Shown here: piece after piece, positions 63,590 to 64,000 of the stretch
Layout of the letters: each line of letters starts with the position of its first letter
Numbering within the stretch: the first letter of the stretch is position 1
DNA from: Caldilineaceae bacterium
Lineage (GTDB): Bacteria > Chloroflexota > Anaerolineae > Caldilineales > Caldilineaceae
Reading direction: 5' to 3'
Assembly (NCBI GenBank): GCA_022821545.1
Contig: JAJEDJ010000018.1
Span: 62,001-126,000, forward strand
Length of the DNA stretch: 64,000 nucleotides
The notes under the pieces: generated by a model
What the model was told of the DNA's origin: nothing
Database searches by the model: none
The model's input: only the letters and a program-made list of their open reading frames with translations
Made by a program: the position numbers and the translations under genes

Positions 63590-64000
63590 CAGAATGGACC
63601 TGCTTCGAAGGGTGGGGGGAAAGGCGTCTCTCTTGCTGTCCAGGATTCGTGAAGGGGTAGATGTGGAGAAGGGGCTGGCGGCCCTCCTGCTCTGCATATT
63701 TTTTGCGACCGGAATCGCATACAGCCTGGTCGTTCCCGCATTCGAGACGCCCGACGAAATCTACCACTACGCCTTCGCCCGCCACCTGGCCGCGGGCAAC
63801 GGGCTGCCGGTGCAGGGTCCGGAGCTGACGGGCCCATGGGAACAGGAGGGCAGTCAGCCTCCGCTCTACTACAGCGTGGTCGCGCTGGCGACGGCGGGCA
63901 TCGATCAGAGCGGCCTGGATGCGTTCGCGGTTCGCAATCCGAGGGCGAATCTGGGAGATCCGCATCAGCCGGGCAACAAGAATTACATGCTCTTCAGCGC
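63573..64000 (+). CDS. GT-C-like membrane protein, N-terminal part only
   Basis: The open frame begins at ATG 63573, overlapping the preceding stop, and runs off the window. It shows one hydrophobic helix (LAALLLCIFFATGIAYSLVV) and then the motifs FETPDEIYHYAFARHLA and SQPPLYYSVVALA. These resemble DUF2142 or GT39-type glycosyltransferases with an intact acidic pair. An alternative start is the ATG at 63594. At least 142 codons are present. It is probably cotranscribed with the giant gene. Confidence 0.75.
   Translation, partial: MSADDDRMDLLRRVGGKASLLLSRIREGVDVEKGLAALLLCIFFATGIAYSLVVPAFETPDEIYHYAFARHLAAGNGLPVQGPELTGPWEQEGSQPPLYYSVVALATAGIDQSGLDAFAVRNPRANLGDPHQPGNKNYMLFS

Overview
The window is a GC-rich (roughly 58-60% by eye) bacterial chromosome segment. 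Gene content suggests a Chloroflexota member of the Anaerolineae/Caldilineales type. This is inferred from carbohydrate ABC transporters with a Tat/lipoprotein binding protein, DnaD- and DnaC-type initiation proteins beside dnaB, separate secD and secF, System I cytochrome c maturation genes, ThuA and Gfo/Idh/MocA proteins, an ADP-ribosylglycohydrolase fusion and very large GT-C membrane proteins. No rRNA gene is present to confirm it.

Layout. 1-4700: sugar ABC importer (binding protein and two permeases) followed by a zinc alcohol dehydrogenase. 4736-15683, minus strand: DinG-type helicase, a secreted LysM/fasciclin protein and two paralogous class A penicillin-binding proteins. 15958-17694: tRNA-Cys, a zinc-ribbon/cold-shock protein and a queuosine-tRNA mannosyltransferase-like enzyme. 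18044-22917: bifunctional nuclease, then a replication-initiation operon (dnaB with a 140-residue mini-intein, a DnaD-like protein, and a helicase loader with two tandem AAA+ modules). 23040-27760: SH3 lipoprotein, glycoside hydrolase and GT-C glycosyltransferase. 28107-29548: HxlR regulator, metallo-hydrolase and a DUF2007-like protein. 29678-37196: cytochrome c maturation operon (ccmE, diheme cytochrome, ccmABCD, a circularly permuted ccdA, a tlpA-like gene, a glutaredoxin-like gene and a DUF2085 gene).

37161-42148, minus strand, is a defence-like island with its own near-consensus promoter: a Dam-type methylase, a beta-class methylase split into two overlapping genes, an MNT/HEPN toxin-antitoxin pair, and a frameshifted remnant where a helicase may once have stood. 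Parts of it are clearly AT-richer than the surroundings. 42159-51504 holds enzymes of mixed function: ADP-ribosylglycohydrolase, Nudix, dienelactone hydrolase, RtcB, Gfo/Idh, ThuA and cytochrome P450. Immediately upstream of the P450 gene is a compact unit with a consensus promoter, a perfect Shine-Dalgarno sequence, a 19-codon ORF and a terminator hairpin. 51918-64000: secD, secF, D,D-carboxypeptidase, pseudouridine synthase, cytidylate kinase, an E1-alpha subunit, a giant YfhO/GT-C fusion and the start of another GT-C-like membrane protein that runs off the window.

The most noteworthy signals are the circularly permuted CcdA, the leader unit before the P450 gene, the split-methylase/HEPN-MNT island with its gene remnant, the mini-intein next to a double helicase loader, and a possible attenuator between ccmA and ccmB.
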